Assembly: GCA_963780045.1 (NCBI GenBank)
Contig: CAVZZZ010000001.1
Location: 4,154,001-4,218,000 of the forward strand
Direction: 5' to 3'
Source of the DNA: JANXQG01 sp963780045
Lineage (GTDB): Bacteria; Planctomycetota; Planctomycetia; Pirellulales; Thermoguttaceae
DNA length: 64,000 bases
Below the pieces are notes generated by a model that searched no databases, was not told the DNA's origin, and worked only from the letters and a program-made list of their open reading frames with translations. Both the position numbers and the translations under genes were made by a program. Within the stretch, counting starts at the first letter, position 1; every line of letters starts with the position of its first letter. Below, piece by piece: positions 10,807-19,849 of the stretch.

Positions 10807-11125
10807 GCGATCCGATCAAACCCGGCGACATCAATGCCGTGATCCACGAGCGGGCACGGCTTTCGATCGTCTCCGCGCTGGCCGTGGCGTCGGAATTGAG
10901 CTTCAACCAGCTCAAGGAGATGCTCGACTTGACCGACGGGAACCTCAGCGTTCACGCGCGCACGCTGGAGGAGGCAGGCTATCTCGTGGTGGCGAAATCG
11001 TTCCACGGGCGCCGCCCGCACACGGCCATGCGGCTGACGACCAAGGGCCGCAAGGCGTTCGCGCGATACCTGGAAACCCTCCAGCAAATCGTCGATTTTG
11101 GCGCGACAACGGGAAGGATTCATGA
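10803..11125 (+). CDS. Winged-helix transcriptional regulator (MarR/PadR-like, ~105 aa; C-terminal frame break)
   Basis: Start overlaps the stop of the membrane protein (ATGA). The sequence MSDPIKPGDINAVIHERARL, then SELSFNQLKEMLDLTDGNLS and a recognition-helix/wing segment ending RLTTKGRKAFARYLETL, is a compact winged-helix DNA-binding domain. Without a shift the frame stays open to 11729 through the next gene, which is not credible. A one-base shift near 11113 in GGGAAGG gives the ending TGKDS and stop at 11125. It probably regulates its own operon through the palindrome at 10126-10140. Effector unknown. Confidence 0.8.
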
Positions 11126-11247
11126 CGCTGCGGCAACAACTAACGGTGGACACCGATTTCGGGCCGCTTGGCGGCTAACACTGATGCAGAAGTACCGGGT
11201 ATTTCGTATTCGATTTCATCTTCACTCTTTTTTTGGAGTATTACTTT

Positions 11248-12188
11248 ATGTCACAAAGCACTTTATCTCCGGACTTTCCGGGCGGTCCCGGTTTGCCGCC
11301 GCGGGTTTCTTCTGTTGCCGCCGCCGGGCTGCAAAAGACCGCGGACTGGTTTGGAGCGCTGGATCGCGTCTTGCGCGGCGAGGCGACGCGCCCGCAAGCC
11401 CTGGAGCGGCAGTCGATCCGCATTCCGATCGGCGGCATGTCGCTGCTGATCGTGCTCTTGGCAATGCTTTACGGTTTTTGCATGGGCATGTTCCCCGGCT
11501 GCCGCGAGCAAGACCCTTCCGCCCTTCGCTGGCTGTCCTGCACGCTGAAGATCCCGGCGCTGTTTTTCCTCACGCTCTGCGTCACGTTTCCCTCGCTCTA
11601 TGTGGTGAATGCCCTGGTTGGTTCGCGGCTGCGCTTGCCGGCCCTGCTGCAGCTTCTCATCGCGGCGCTGGGTGTGAACCTGGCCGTGCTTTCTTCCGCG
11701 GGGCCGATCGTGGCCTTTTTCTCCTTTAGCACCGCCAACGGCCCCTTCATGGCCCTTTTGAACGTCTTGGTATTCGCGATTTCGGGGGTGCTGGGAATGA
11801 AGTTTCTTTTGCAAACGCTCCACCGACTGTCGGCGATTCGGCCCTTGTTGCCCTCTCCGGTGCATACGACGGCGCCGCCGGAAGAAGCGGTTCCCGTGGC
11901 CGCACCGGGCGACCCGATCTTCGGACCGGCAGTGCCGGCCGCGCCGCGCCGCTCCATCAGCCGGAGCACGAGCCTTCGGCCTTGGACGCGCTGGAGGGCC
12001 ACGTGCTGGGCCGGCACGTGAAGAAGGTTTTTTGGTGCTGGACCCTGATCTTCAGCATCGTCGGCGCGCAGATGGCGTGGGTCCTGCGCCCGTATTTCGG
12101 CACTCCCGGCGAACCGTTCGTCTGGTTCGCGCCGCGCTCGTCGAATTTCTTCGAGGGCGTTTGGCGGACGGTGCAGCAACTGTTTTAG
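11248..12188 (+). CDS. Conserved planctomycete-type polytopic membrane protein (frame break near 11950)
   Basis: Start MSQSTLSPDFPG at 11248 has GGAG upstream. An amphipathic N-terminus (AAGLQKTADWFGALDRVL) precedes about six hydrophobic helices including LLIVLLAMLYGFCMGMFPG and TLKIPALFFLTLCVTFPSLY. The frame shifts near 11940-11985, after which DALEGHVLGRHVKKVFWCW and a last helix with GAQMAWVLRPYFGTPG finish the protein at 12188. It is a clear paralogue of the gene at 12506 (shared K.P.LFF.T..I..P..YV.N.L and Q.AW.LRP..G.P). Function unknown; some relatives are labelled actin-binding WH2 proteins, which I do not consider supported. Confidence 0.75.
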
Positions 12189-12238
12189 TGGGGGACATGT
12201 AGGCAGGAACAAGCTGACATTTTGGAGCAAAGTAAATC

Positions 12239-12457
12239 ATGGAAAACGACTCTAAACCGGGTCTCAATGCGTATCATTACATCATCGTGGGTGTTTTGGG
12301 CTTCTTCGCTGGCAGTTTCGCCGGCTTTCTTATCTGTGCAGTGGTGAGCCTGGCAACCCAACCCCCGAATGAGCAAGTGTTGTTTCATTCGATACTGTGG
12401 GGCGGTATCCTCGGTGCGGCTGCTCTCCCCGCACTTCTTCGACAACTCAGCTCTTGA
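12239..12457 (+). CDS. Small hypothetical protein with two membrane helices
   Basis: A 72-residue protein, MENDSKPGLNAYHYIIVGVL, with helices at about residues 13-38 (glycine-rich, GVLGFFAGSFAGFL) and 48-66 (SILWGGILGAAALPALL). GGAG occurs about 11 bases upstream. It sits between two paralogous membrane proteins on the same strand. Its base composition is lower in GC than its neighbours. Not recognised; it could be a recent insertion into the operon. Confidence 0.55.
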   Translation: MENDSKPGLNAYHYIIVGVLGFFAGSFAGFLICAVVSLATQPPNEQVLFHSILWGGILGAAALPALLRQLSS

Positions 12458-12505
12458 GATTCTGCCGAAACCGCGCAAGCGTGTTCCGGCCAACGTTGTG
12501 CTCTC

Positions 12506-13188
12506 GTGACAACCTCATTACGACGAAACCTGACGCTCATCGACGACCTGCTGCGGCGGCGGCCGTGGACGACGCAAACGTCCGCGCCGGGCCGCACGCG
12601 GGCGCTGGCCGCATGCATCCTGGTCTTCGGCTGCACCTACGGCGCCGCGATGGGCAGCTACGGCGGGTTGGGCGGCGATCGTGCCTTACAGTTGCTCTAC
12701 TCGGCGGCAAAGGCCCCGCTGCTGCTCTTGGCCACGTTCGCCATCTGCCTGCCGTTTTTTTTTGTGCTCAACACGCTCTTGGGCCTCCGCCGCGACTTTC
12801 GCGAGGCGCTGCGCGCTGGCCGCGGCGCAAGCGGGACTGGCCATCGTGCTGGCTTCCTGCGCCGATGACGCTCCTTTGGTACGCCTCTTTCGCCGATTAC
12901 AACGCGGCAGTGCGCTTCAACGGCCTTGTTTTCGCCTTGGCAAGCTTTGCCGGGCAGCATCTGCTCCGCGGCTATTACCGGCCGTTAATCTCGCGTCATC
13001 CACTTCACCGGCGGATGCTCTGGACGTGGCTTGGCTTGTACGTTTTCGTCGGCATCCAGATGGCTTGGACACTGCGGCCGTTCGTTGGCGCGCTCGGCGC
13101 ACCGGTCCAGTTTTTCCGTACCGGCTCGGAATGGGAGAACGCCTACGTGGTTGTGGTGAGGCTTCTCTGGGATGCGGTGCGACGATGA
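12506..13188 (+). CDS. Paralogous polytopic membrane protein (two frame breaks)
   Basis: Reads MTTSLRRNLTLIDDLLRRRP, then helices ALAACILVFGCTYGAAMGSY and LLLLATFAICLPFFFVLNTL. The frame shifts near 12822 (continuing ALAAAQAGLAIVLASC) and again near 12860 (continuing PMTLLWYASFADYNAAVRFN). It ends with WLGLYVFVGIQMAWTLRPF and RLLWDAVRR. The start is not certain: an ATG is not visible exactly at 12506 (GTG). Same family as the gene at 11248. The two shifts add up to a change of frame rather than restoration, so at least one is likely an error. Confidence 0.65.
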
Positions 13189-13201
13189 GAGGTAAACTGC
13201 C

Positions 13202-13567
13202 ATGAATGCGCCGATACTTGCTTCGCGTCCGGCCGCTGCAGCACCACTCGGTGTCGGCGTGCTTTGCACGCTGCGGGTCGAATTCCGCCCAATCTGTGAT
13301 GGACGACAAGTTGGTTCCCCGGACGGCCGTTTCGTTGCGCGGGCAACGAGTACGTTTGCACCGCGTATTTCAGATGGATCAAGAAGCCGTTACGACTTCG
13401 TAATTGAAGACCGCGCAGGAACGCGACTACAACACATCGAGATTACCATGCCGAGGAACAATCTGGTCAACTGGCGTCTGGAAGGTTTACTCAGTTGGGC
13501 TGACGACAGCTCGACTGTAACCTTTGAGTTCACGGGAGCACGTCTCACGCTGTCGGTGGCAGATTAA
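13202..13567 (+). CDS. Hypothetical protein, beta-rich
   Basis: A 121-residue protein starting MNAPILASRPAAAAPLGVGV, 13 bases after the membrane protein with GAGAGG upstream. The middle and end (SRYDFVIEDRAGTRLQHIEI, then LLSWADDSSTVTFEFTGARL) look like alternating beta strands and do not resemble a shadow frame. No membrane segment beyond a weak N-terminal hydrophobic patch. Same strand and spacing as the preceding genes, so probably the last gene of that operon. Function unknown. Confidence 0.55.
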   Translation: MNAPILASRPAAAAPLGVGVLCTLRVEFRPICDGRQVGSPDGRFVARATSTFAPRISDGSRSRYDFVIEDRAGTRLQHIEITMPRNNLVNWRLEGLLSWADDSSTVTFEFTGARLTLSVAD

Positions 13568-13893
13568 GCTTGCCGCGACACTCGCCATCTTGTTCGGCCT
13601 TGCGGACCCGCTTTGCGGTTTCGCGCTTCGTAGAGCACTTTTCTCTTCTCGATTACCTCTCGCAGAAACCTCCGGCTGTTGGTCCTCGCATGACCGCGCG
13701 GTGGTTCCGCCTTTGACTGGCGCCATGCGAAAAATCCCCAAATTGACGTAGCATCGAAAAGTCGTTCCCCGTATGATGCCGCCGCAAATGCCGGCAATGC
13801 GATTTATTGCGCCACTCCGCGCGACGGGAAGTCGCCCGGCGCCGGCCAACCGGCTTTTCGACCTTTGAACATGATTCGTCAAGGAGGACGGTC
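13568..13893. other. Intergenic region before the LysM gene
   Basis: Only short or low-quality open frames are found on either strand, none with a coherent protein. AGGAGG lies just before the LysM start. A TTGACG at about 13743 and TATGAT at about 13772 are promoter-like hexamers but 23 bases apart, so I do not claim a promoter. Confidence 0.4.
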
Positions 13894-15120
13894 ATGAACG
13901 CGCTTAAGAACATCCTGTTTTTCGGGCTGTTGTTTGCCGTTTTATGCGGAGTCTACTTTTCGTTGAGCCGCCAGCCGGAACAGCCGCTGCCGGCGGGCTT
14001 GGATTCCAACGTTAAGGCGCCTACGTTGGAAGTCCCGCCGCTTCCTGGGGCGGCCGGCAGCGAAAGTCCCTCCGCCAATAACCCATCGCTAGCCAATTCG
14101 CCGCCGACCGGCTCCGCGGGAGCCTCGCCGTGGCCGTCCGAGCGGCATGAAGCGCCCCCATTCCAGCAAAAATCGAACGACACCCATGATCGCGCAGGCG
14201 GTCTGCCATCGCCGCCGTCTAAGGATGGACTGGCCAGCACTCAGGTCAGCGTGCCTTCCATGCCGCCTGACATGCCGCCGCCGGCCGAATCACCGCAGCC
14301 GAATACGGGCCGCGATCGCAATTATCCGCCGGGAGTTACGAATCCAATGGCGGACAACCTCGCGAATCGAGAATCGCCGACGTCCCCCATGCCGCCGGCG
14401 GCAACCCGCGTCAGCCTTCCGCCGCCGCCACCTGAGGAGCACACACAGCCGGCAAGCATCCAGACGATACTTCAACAAGTTAACCTAAAGGTCAACGAGC
14501 ACAAGTATGCCGAGGCCTTGCTGCTGCTTAGCCCGCTTCAGGACAACCCGGACGTACCGGAAAAGCTGGAACGCGAACTTACCGAAATCCTCGACGGCAT
14601 GGCGGCCAAAGTGATTTACTCCCGTGAGCACTTGTTGGAGCGGGCCTACGGCGTGCAGCCGGGCGACACTCTCGACTCGATCGCGGATCACTTCAAGGTG
14701 CCGGCGCTGCTGCTGACGCGGATCAACGGCATCGACCCGCAGAACCTGCGGCCAGGCAAGGAGTTGAAGGTGCTAACCGGGCCGTTCAGCGCCCACGTCA
14801 GCACCGAGCGCTCGGAGATGAAAATAATGCTTGACGGCCGCTACGCGGGCCGCTTTCCCGTGGCGCTGAGCAGTGACCTGCAGCACATAAAAGGGCTGTA
14901 TACCGTGCGGGCCAAGAGCCAAACGTCGGCCAATGGCAGTCCGGCCAAGCCGGAATGGATCGAGCTGGGCAACAATTCGACGAAATTCGGCATCGAGGCG
15001 TCGGTCGAGCCCCGCAGCGCCGAGGCCAAAAAGCCCGGCACGATCTGGATGAGCGAACAAGACATGGACGACGTCTATGGCATTCTCTCGGTCGGATCGG
15101 TGGTGATCATCCAAAGGTGA
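13894..15120 (+). CDS. LysM protein with an inactive YkuD-like C-terminal domain
   Basis: A 408-residue envelope protein. Start MNALKNILFFGLLFAVLCGV follows AGGAGG, and the first 25 residues form a membrane anchor or signal. A long Pro/Ser-rich linker runs to about residue 190. A LysM domain follows at about 250-295 (AYGVQPGDTLDSIADHFKVP, INGIDPQNLRPG). The last 110 residues follow the L,D-transpeptidase layout (MKIMLDGRYAGRFPVALSSD, KFGIEAS, DDVYGILSVGSVVII), but the catalytic S/H-x-G-C-x-R region reads KKPGTIWMS, with Thr for Cys and Trp for Arg. It is therefore probably a non-catalytic binding or structural protein. Its stop overlaps the GTG start of the next gene (GTGA). Confidence 0.8.
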   Translation: MNALKNILFFGLLFAVLCGVYFSLSRQPEQPLPAGLDSNVKAPTLEVPPLPGAAGSESPSANNPSLANSPPTGSAGASPWPSERHEAPPFQQKSNDTHDRAGGLPSPPSKDGLASTQVSVPSMPPDMPPPAESPQPNTGRDRNYPPGVTNPMADNLANRESPTSPMPPAATRVSLPPPPPEEHTQPASIQTILQQVNLKVNEHKYAEALLLLSPLQDNPDVPEKLERELTEILDGMAAKVIYSREHLLERAYGVQPGDTLDSIADHFKVPALLLTRINGIDPQNLRPGKELKVLTGPFSAHVSTERSEMKIMLDGRYAGRFPVALSSDLQHIKGLYTVRAKSQTSANGSPAKPEWIELGNNSTKFGIEASVEPRSAEAKKPGTIWMSEQDMDDVYGILSVGSVVIIQR

Positions 15121-18100
15121 CGTCGCGGACGATCCAAATCGGCGCCAGCTTCGCCATCGTGCTGGTGGCCTATTCGGCTTACGCGCTGTTGGCAGTGCCG
15201 CTGATCGAAACGCAAATCAAGATCGCCGGGAAGGCTGGCGGCAGCGGCGGCGGCAAGACAGGTCCCAAGCCGATACCTCCATTGGACTTCTCGGTGCTCT
15301 TCAAGCCGGACGCCTGGGAACTTCACGACGCCAAAACAATAACCAGCAACGACCGCGTCTACCTGATTTGGAAGGCTTACACGACGAAGCCTGACAACTG
15401 GCTCGAGCTCAATCCGCTGACGATCGTTTTCGTACCCGATGAAACCGCGCCCGATTCGTTGCGCCATGCGATGGTGATGGAAGTTCCGGCCGGCGCGAAC
15501 TTGCGTTTCGACCGCCCCTTGGACCTGAAGCGTGGCGGCGGCCTGGGACGGCTGATCGAAGGTCAGCTTCGCGGAGAGGTGACGATACGCAGCCGCGGCA
15601 AGCGGCCCGACCATCAGGACGACCTTTTCGCCAGAACGCACGACGTCGCGCTCACAGAGCAGCGGATCACGACTCCCAACCAGGTCGATTTCTCCTACGG
15701 CCCCAGTTGGGGCCGGGGACGGCAATTGGAGATCAAGCTTCTGAAGCGCCTTGGTCTGCGACCGGCCAATCAGGAAGGGCCCGACGTGGGCGGCATCGAA
15801 CAACTTCAGGTGGAACACCTCGACCGAATGCACCTGGAGATGAGCGCGGATGAAGGAGCAGGGACCAGGGAGCGCGGCGAAGTGAGAAAGGAGAGGGGAG
15901 AAGGGAGAATCGGGATCTCCCCTCCCCCCTCGCCCCTCTCCGCTCAGCCTTCCGGTCCCACCGAGATCACCTGTCTCGGCCCATTCCGCTTCAATCTAGT
16001 CGATCAGGTGGCCACGTTTCGCGACCAGGTCGTGGTATTGCGGGAGCGGTCCGAGGGAGCGAGGGATCGCATGACGTGCGATGTGCTCTCCGTCTTCTTC
16101 ACGCGCCCGCCGCACGCCGCGGATGGCGGCAAGCACAAATCGAGCGCTCCGGGCTTCGACCTGCAGCCCGCGCGGATCGAGGCCCAAGGCTCGCCCGTCG
16201 TGATGACCGCGCCAGCGGACCACCTCGAGACATTCGCCGCGGTGCTGCATTACAACCTGGCCGATCGGCAGATCTATTTGGAGGATGGTAAAGAGGTCTT
16301 GGTGCGGACGGATCGCGGCGAAATCCATGCTCCCAGCGTCCGCTGCATACCCGGCCCGCAGGAACATCCGAACATGTTTCAATTGCTCGCCCGAGGGCCG
16401 GGCTGGCTCCGCGGTGAAATGGCGGATCGTCCGGGGCAGCTGCTTGAGGCCCGCTGGCAGACGAAGCTCGAAGTCCGTCCACAAAACAAGTATCAAGTCA
16501 TTTCGCTCAGCGGCGACGCCGGGCTGAGGTCTCAGGCGATGGGACAGTTGGATGCCCGGCAGATCCACTTGTGGCTGCATGAAGTTCCATCCAAAGCTGC
16601 CGCGCCCGCAAAACGTCCAACGAGCACTTTCCAACCCGATGGCTTGGTGGCGATAGGCGAAGTCACCGGCGATTCCACCCAGTTCTCCATAAAAAAAGCG
16701 GATCGTCTCGAAGTCCTGTTCACGACCGCGCCGGCCCCTTCGCTGGACGCTTCGCTTCGCGCGGGTGCCCCGGGTGCCGCGCCCGTCAATGCGATCAATG
16801 GGGCACATGCGGAAGGGATTCGGGAGTCGGGATTAGGGAATAGCTCCGCTTCCCAATCTCCAATCCCCAATCCCCTATTGGCCGCGCAAGGTCCGGCCTC
16901 GCCGGGCGAACGACATTCGCACTTGGAAATCAGCGGGCGCCTGGTGCAGGCCCGCGTTGTCCTGCATGAAAAACAGCAAGGCGAATTGACCGAGGCCACC
17001 GTAACCGACGGCGTCCGCGTCGTCGAGACGCAGACCGCGCAGGTCAACGACTTGCCGCTGTTGGTCACCGGCGACTGGCTGCACGCCACCGACGCCAACT
17101 CGCCGCAGGCCAAAGTGAACGTGCAGGGCAAGCCCGCCCACATGGAAGGCCGCGGCATGAGCCTTACCGGGCCGAGCATCGCCATCGATCGCGGCGCAAA
17201 CCTGCTCACGATGGACTGTCCGGGAGAAATGGAGAAGTTCTTAGACCGCGACCTGGAAAACCGCCCGCTGAGCCGGCCCGGCACGCTCCATATCAATTGG
17301 GAAAAAGGCATGACCTTTGACGGCCGCAAGGCCCATTTCGATCGCGGGGTGAAGGTCCGCAGTGACACGCAGGTTATGGAAACAAGCTGGCTGGACGTCC
17401 ACCTGCAGCATCCGATCAGCTTCTCCGCTCCCCGCCCGCAAGGACCGGCCCTGCAAGAACCGGCCCTCGTGGAAAAGATCATCTGCGGCGAGGGCGTGTA
17501 CATCGTCAGCCAGAGCTTCAACAAAGGGCAGCAGACCGGCTTCGACCGCATCTGGCTCAAGGACCTCGACATGAACAATATCACCGGCGACTTCCATGCC
17601 AACGGGCCGGGCCGGGTGATCAGCGTCCGCCGCGGGAGCAACCAGGCTTTCGATATGCAGGGCGGACCGCTCGCCGGAGCGGGGCCGGGCAACGGTCAGG
17701 TGGCGGCGCGTCCCGCCGCATTTGCTCCCGCACAGCCGCCGGACGACCCCAATCAGATTTCCTGCCTGGACCTGAAGTTCTACAAGTCGATCATCGGCAA
17801 CAAGAACCGCAAGGAGATGACCTTTTTCGGCAACGTCCACGCGGCCCACGCTCCAGCCCAGTCCTGGACGACGACGCTGGAAGACCCCGATCCAAAACAC
17901 TTGGGCAAGGACGCCATCGTGCTGGACAGCGAGAGCCTTGAGGTCGACGACATGAGCCCGGTCAGCGGCGGTGGCGGCGGGGCGAACGCGGAGTTTCAAG
18001 CGCGGGACAACGTCATTGCCGAAGGGACGAATTTCGTCGCGCGCTGTGCCCGATTGAGCTATTCGCAGGCCAAGGACCAGTTGATTTTCGAGGGCGACGG

Positions 18101-18284
18101 GCGGAGCCCCGCCGAGCTCGACAAGCAGGAAGGAGAAGGGGTCGAAGCACAGCCGTTCAAGGCGCAAAAGATCACTTACTACAAGAACACCGGCCAAGTG
18201 GACGTTGGCGGTTTTCGCTCGGGGGAAATGATCCAGTCGCCGGCCAAGCCCGCGCCAACCCCCACTCAAGGTGGGCGCCGCTAA
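15117..18284 (+). CDS. Large OstA/LptA-like envelope protein
   Basis: About 1055 residues from GTG 15117, which overlaps the LysM stop (GTGA). An N-terminal helix IQIGASFAIVLVAYSAYALL anchors it, followed by an extended beta-rich protein. Repeated phrases of the OstA/LptA type occur: EDGKEVLVRTDRGEIHAPSV, FHANGPGRVISVRRG, DNVIAEGTNFVARCARLSYS, KITYYKNTGQVDVGGF. Such proteins bridge or bind lipopolysaccharide in export. LptB at the far right of the window fits an LPS-export pathway. Two stretches (about residues 246-278 and 566-588) are low-complexity and correspond to repeat DNA inserted in frame. No frame break despite the length. Confidence 0.75.
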   Translation: MTSRTIQIGASFAIVLVAYSAYALLAVPLIETQIKIAGKAGGSGGGKTGPKPIPPLDFSVLFKPDAWELHDAKTITSNDRVYLIWKAYTTKPDNWLELNPLTIVFVPDETAPDSLRHAMVMEVPAGANLRFDRPLDLKRGGGLGRLIEGQLRGEVTIRSRGKRPDHQDDLFARTHDVALTEQRITTPNQVDFSYGPSWGRGRQLEIKLLKRLGLRPANQEGPDVGGIEQLQVEHLDRMHLEMSADEGAGTRERGEVRKERGEGRIGISPPPSPLSAQPSGPTEITCLGPFRFNLVDQVATFRDQVVVLRERSEGARDRMTCDVLSVFFTRPPHAADGGKHKSSAPGFDLQPARIEAQGSPVVMTAPADHLETFAAVLHYNLADRQIYLEDGKEVLVRTDRGEIHAPSVRCIPGPQEHPNMFQLLARGPGWLRGEMADRPGQLLEARWQTKLEVRPQNKYQVISLSGDAGLRSQAMGQLDARQIHLWLHEVPSKAAAPAKRPTSTFQPDGLVAIGEVTGDSTQFSIKKADRLEVLFTTAPAPSLDASLRAGAPGAAPVNAINGAHAEGIRESGLGNSSASQSPIPNPLLAAQGPASPGERHSHLEISGRLVQARVVLHEKQQGELTEATVTDGVRVVETQTAQVNDLPLLVTGDWLHATDANSPQAKVNVQGKPAHMEGRGMSLTGPSIAIDRGANLLTMDCPGEMEKFLDRDLENRPLSRPGTLHINWEKGMTFDGRKAHFDRGVKVRSDTQVMETSWLDVHLQHPISFSAPRPQGPALQEPALVEKIICGEGVYIVSQSFNKGQQTGFDRIWLKDLDMNNITGDFHANGPGRVISVRRGSNQAFDMQGGPLAGAGPGNGQVAARPAAFAPAQPPDDPNQISCLDLKFYKSIIGNKNRKEMTFFGNVHAAHAPAQSWTTTLEDPDPKHLGKDAIVLDSESLEVDDMSPVSGGGGGANAEFQARDNVIAEGTNFVARCARLSYSQAKDQLIFEGDGRSPAELDKQEGEGVEAQPFKAQKITYYKNTGQVDVGGFRSGEMIQSPAKPAPTPTQGGRR
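15852..15950. repeat. In-frame purine/pyrimidine inverted repeat inside the OstA-like gene
   Basis: A purine-rich arm (GGAGAGGGGAGAAGGGAGA) is followed by its pyrimidine complement (TCTCCCCTCCCCCCTCGCCCC region), giving a long imperfect hairpin. The preceding GAGCAGGGACCAGGGAGC resembles the GGGAGCAGGGAAC tract near 21531. The segment encodes a charged then Pro-rich peptide unlike its surroundings, so it looks like an inserted repeat tolerated in a loop. Confidence 0.6.
16814..16881. repeat. Second in-frame inverted repeat inside the OstA-like gene
   Basis: GGGATTCGGGAGTCGGGATT is mirrored about 20 bases later by CAATCTCCAATCCCCAATCC. The unit is built on GGGATT(G/C)GGGA, differs in sequence from the repeat at 15852, and again keeps the reading frame. 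It encodes a short Ser/Gly/Pro stretch. Confidence 0.55.
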
Positions 18285-18357
18285 TCTCTTCGCCGTGTCC
18301 CCGGCATTGCGCCACTACCCTCTCGGCGAATCCGGGATCCTGGTTGCCGGGCTATGC

Positions 18358-19668
18358 TTACAGCGAGTACCCCGGACGATAAACGGGCTGGATGATAGTC
18401 TCCAGCCCGGATTGGTTTTTGACCGTAAGCGCCTTGGGGTCCCACTCCAACTTCTCGCCCTTGCCCGTTGCCGCGGCCCAAACCGCCAGGTTGCCTAACA
18501 AGATCGTTTCGGTGAGCGGGCCGGCGTAGTCGGTGAAATTGGACATGGCCGGCGCCCGCCCTTAATGGCGCGGACCCATTCGGCGAAGTGGCCCGGAGAG
18601 CGGACGAATTCGACTTCGGGCGGTTTCGCTTTGCTGAGCAAATGGAAGCGATCGGCGTAGTCGCCCGGAGCGTAGAGCGAGTCTTTCGTGCCCACCAGCA
18701 GCGCACCCGACTGGTCAATGTCGCTGTTGCCGTTGAACAATTCTGTTGGCGGGAGCTTGCCGCCGTCATACCAAAAGGCCTTGACCGGGCCGCGCTTATC
18801 ATTGCCGGGGAAATCAAAGGAGATGACCGACCACTTCGGGTAGCAGTCGCCGTTGTGGCCTGACGTCTCCGCCTGCACGGAAACCGGATCGCGGAGATCG
18901 AGCGCCGCAAAAGGCATGTTGAAGGTGTGGCATGCCATGTCGCCCAGCGCACCGCAACCGAAATCCCACCAGCCGCGCCATTTGAACGTGTGGTACACGT
19001 TGTCGCCGTAGGGCCTAACCGGCGCCGGCCAGCCACAGGTCCCAGTGCAAATTGCGCGGCGGCGCGACGGACTTGGGGCGGTTCTCGCCCTGCGGCCAGA
19101 TCGGACGATTGGTCCAGACGTGGGCCTCTTTGACGTCGCCCAGCGCGCTGGCCTTCACCAATGCGGCCGCTTTGCGAAGACCATTGTTGGCAGTGCCCTG
19201 GTTGCCCATCTCCGTGGCCACGCCGGCCTCCTTCGCCAATTCTGCCAGCACGCGGGCCTCGTGGATGGAGTGCGTCAGCGGCTTCTGCGTGAAGCAATGC
19301 TTCTTCATTTTCAGGGCCATTGCGGCGGCCAGGGCATGGGCGTGGTCAGGTATGCTCACCGTTACCGCATCGATGCTCTTTTCCATCTCATCCAGCATCT
19401 TGCGGAAGTCGTTGAACTTCTTGGCCTTGGGGAAACGGTTGCTGGAGGTGGAGTTCAGTGTATTGTCGTCGACGTCGCAGATGGCTACCATGTCGCCGGC
19501 GCGGCCGGCATCGTCCGAATCGCTGCGGCCCTTGCCACCCAAGCCAATGCAGGCGAAGGCAATGCGTTCGTTTGCGGAACGTGTCGGCTTCGCTTGCACT
19601 CCGCCGGCCGCCCAATAGCCTAATCCGGCGGCGGCGGTTGATAACAGGAATTGACGACGACTGGACAT
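18358..19668 (-). CDS. Tat-exported Gfo/Idh/MocA oxidoreductase (two frame breaks)
   Basis: Start MSSRRQFLLSTAAAGLGYWA is a twin-arginine signal. The Rossmann domain follows (IAFACIGLGGKGRSDSDDAG, MVAICDVDD), with the EKP-like QKPLTHSIHEARVLAELA and GNQGTANNGLRKAAALV. The frame breaks near 19015 (one C lost in a GGCCC run), continuing VRPYGDNVYHTFKWRGWWDF and GALGDMACHTFNMPF, and near 18555, continuing MSNFTDYAGPLTETILLGNL and ending PVYRPGYSL. Length would be about 436 residues, normal for the exported family. Family members act on sugars or inositols with NAD(P). It is divergent from the sugar-phosphate isomerase and may share its regulation. Confidence 0.88.
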
Positions 19669-19722
19669 GGTCGGACTCCGAGGTGGGATAGATGTTGGCG
19701 GGAATACGTGCCCCGGCGGGGG

Positions 19723-19756
19723 TTGCCGGGCCGCAATTTACCTAGTATAAACTAGG
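19723..19756 (+). promoter_or_regulatory. Promoter TTGCCG-N17-TATAAA with palindromic operator CCTAGTATAAACTAGG
   Basis: TTGCCG at 19723-19728 and TATAAA at 19746-19751 are 17 bases apart. The -10 box lies inside the perfect palindrome CCTAGT-ATAA-ACTAGG (19741-19756). A protein bound there would block RNA polymerase. It is in the divergent gap between the oxidoreductase and the isomerase, so it may control both. Confidence 0.6.
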
Positions 19757-19849
19757 AGGGCATAGAGTAACATGCCCGCCGCTGGTTTTCAAGGATCGCC
19801 TGCGCAGCATGACACTTTCTAGGGGACAACGCGATTAGGGAAAATCGCC

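Noticed and set aside
10287..11729. Single 480-codon frame covering the regulator and the next gene
   Set aside because: Only the part at 10803-11125 matches a winged-helix domain; the rest is out of frame with the downstream membrane protein.
13487..13882. A minus-strand 131-codon frame before the LysM gene
   Set aside because: It overlaps the end of the gene at 13202, has no start context and looks like random GC-rich translation.
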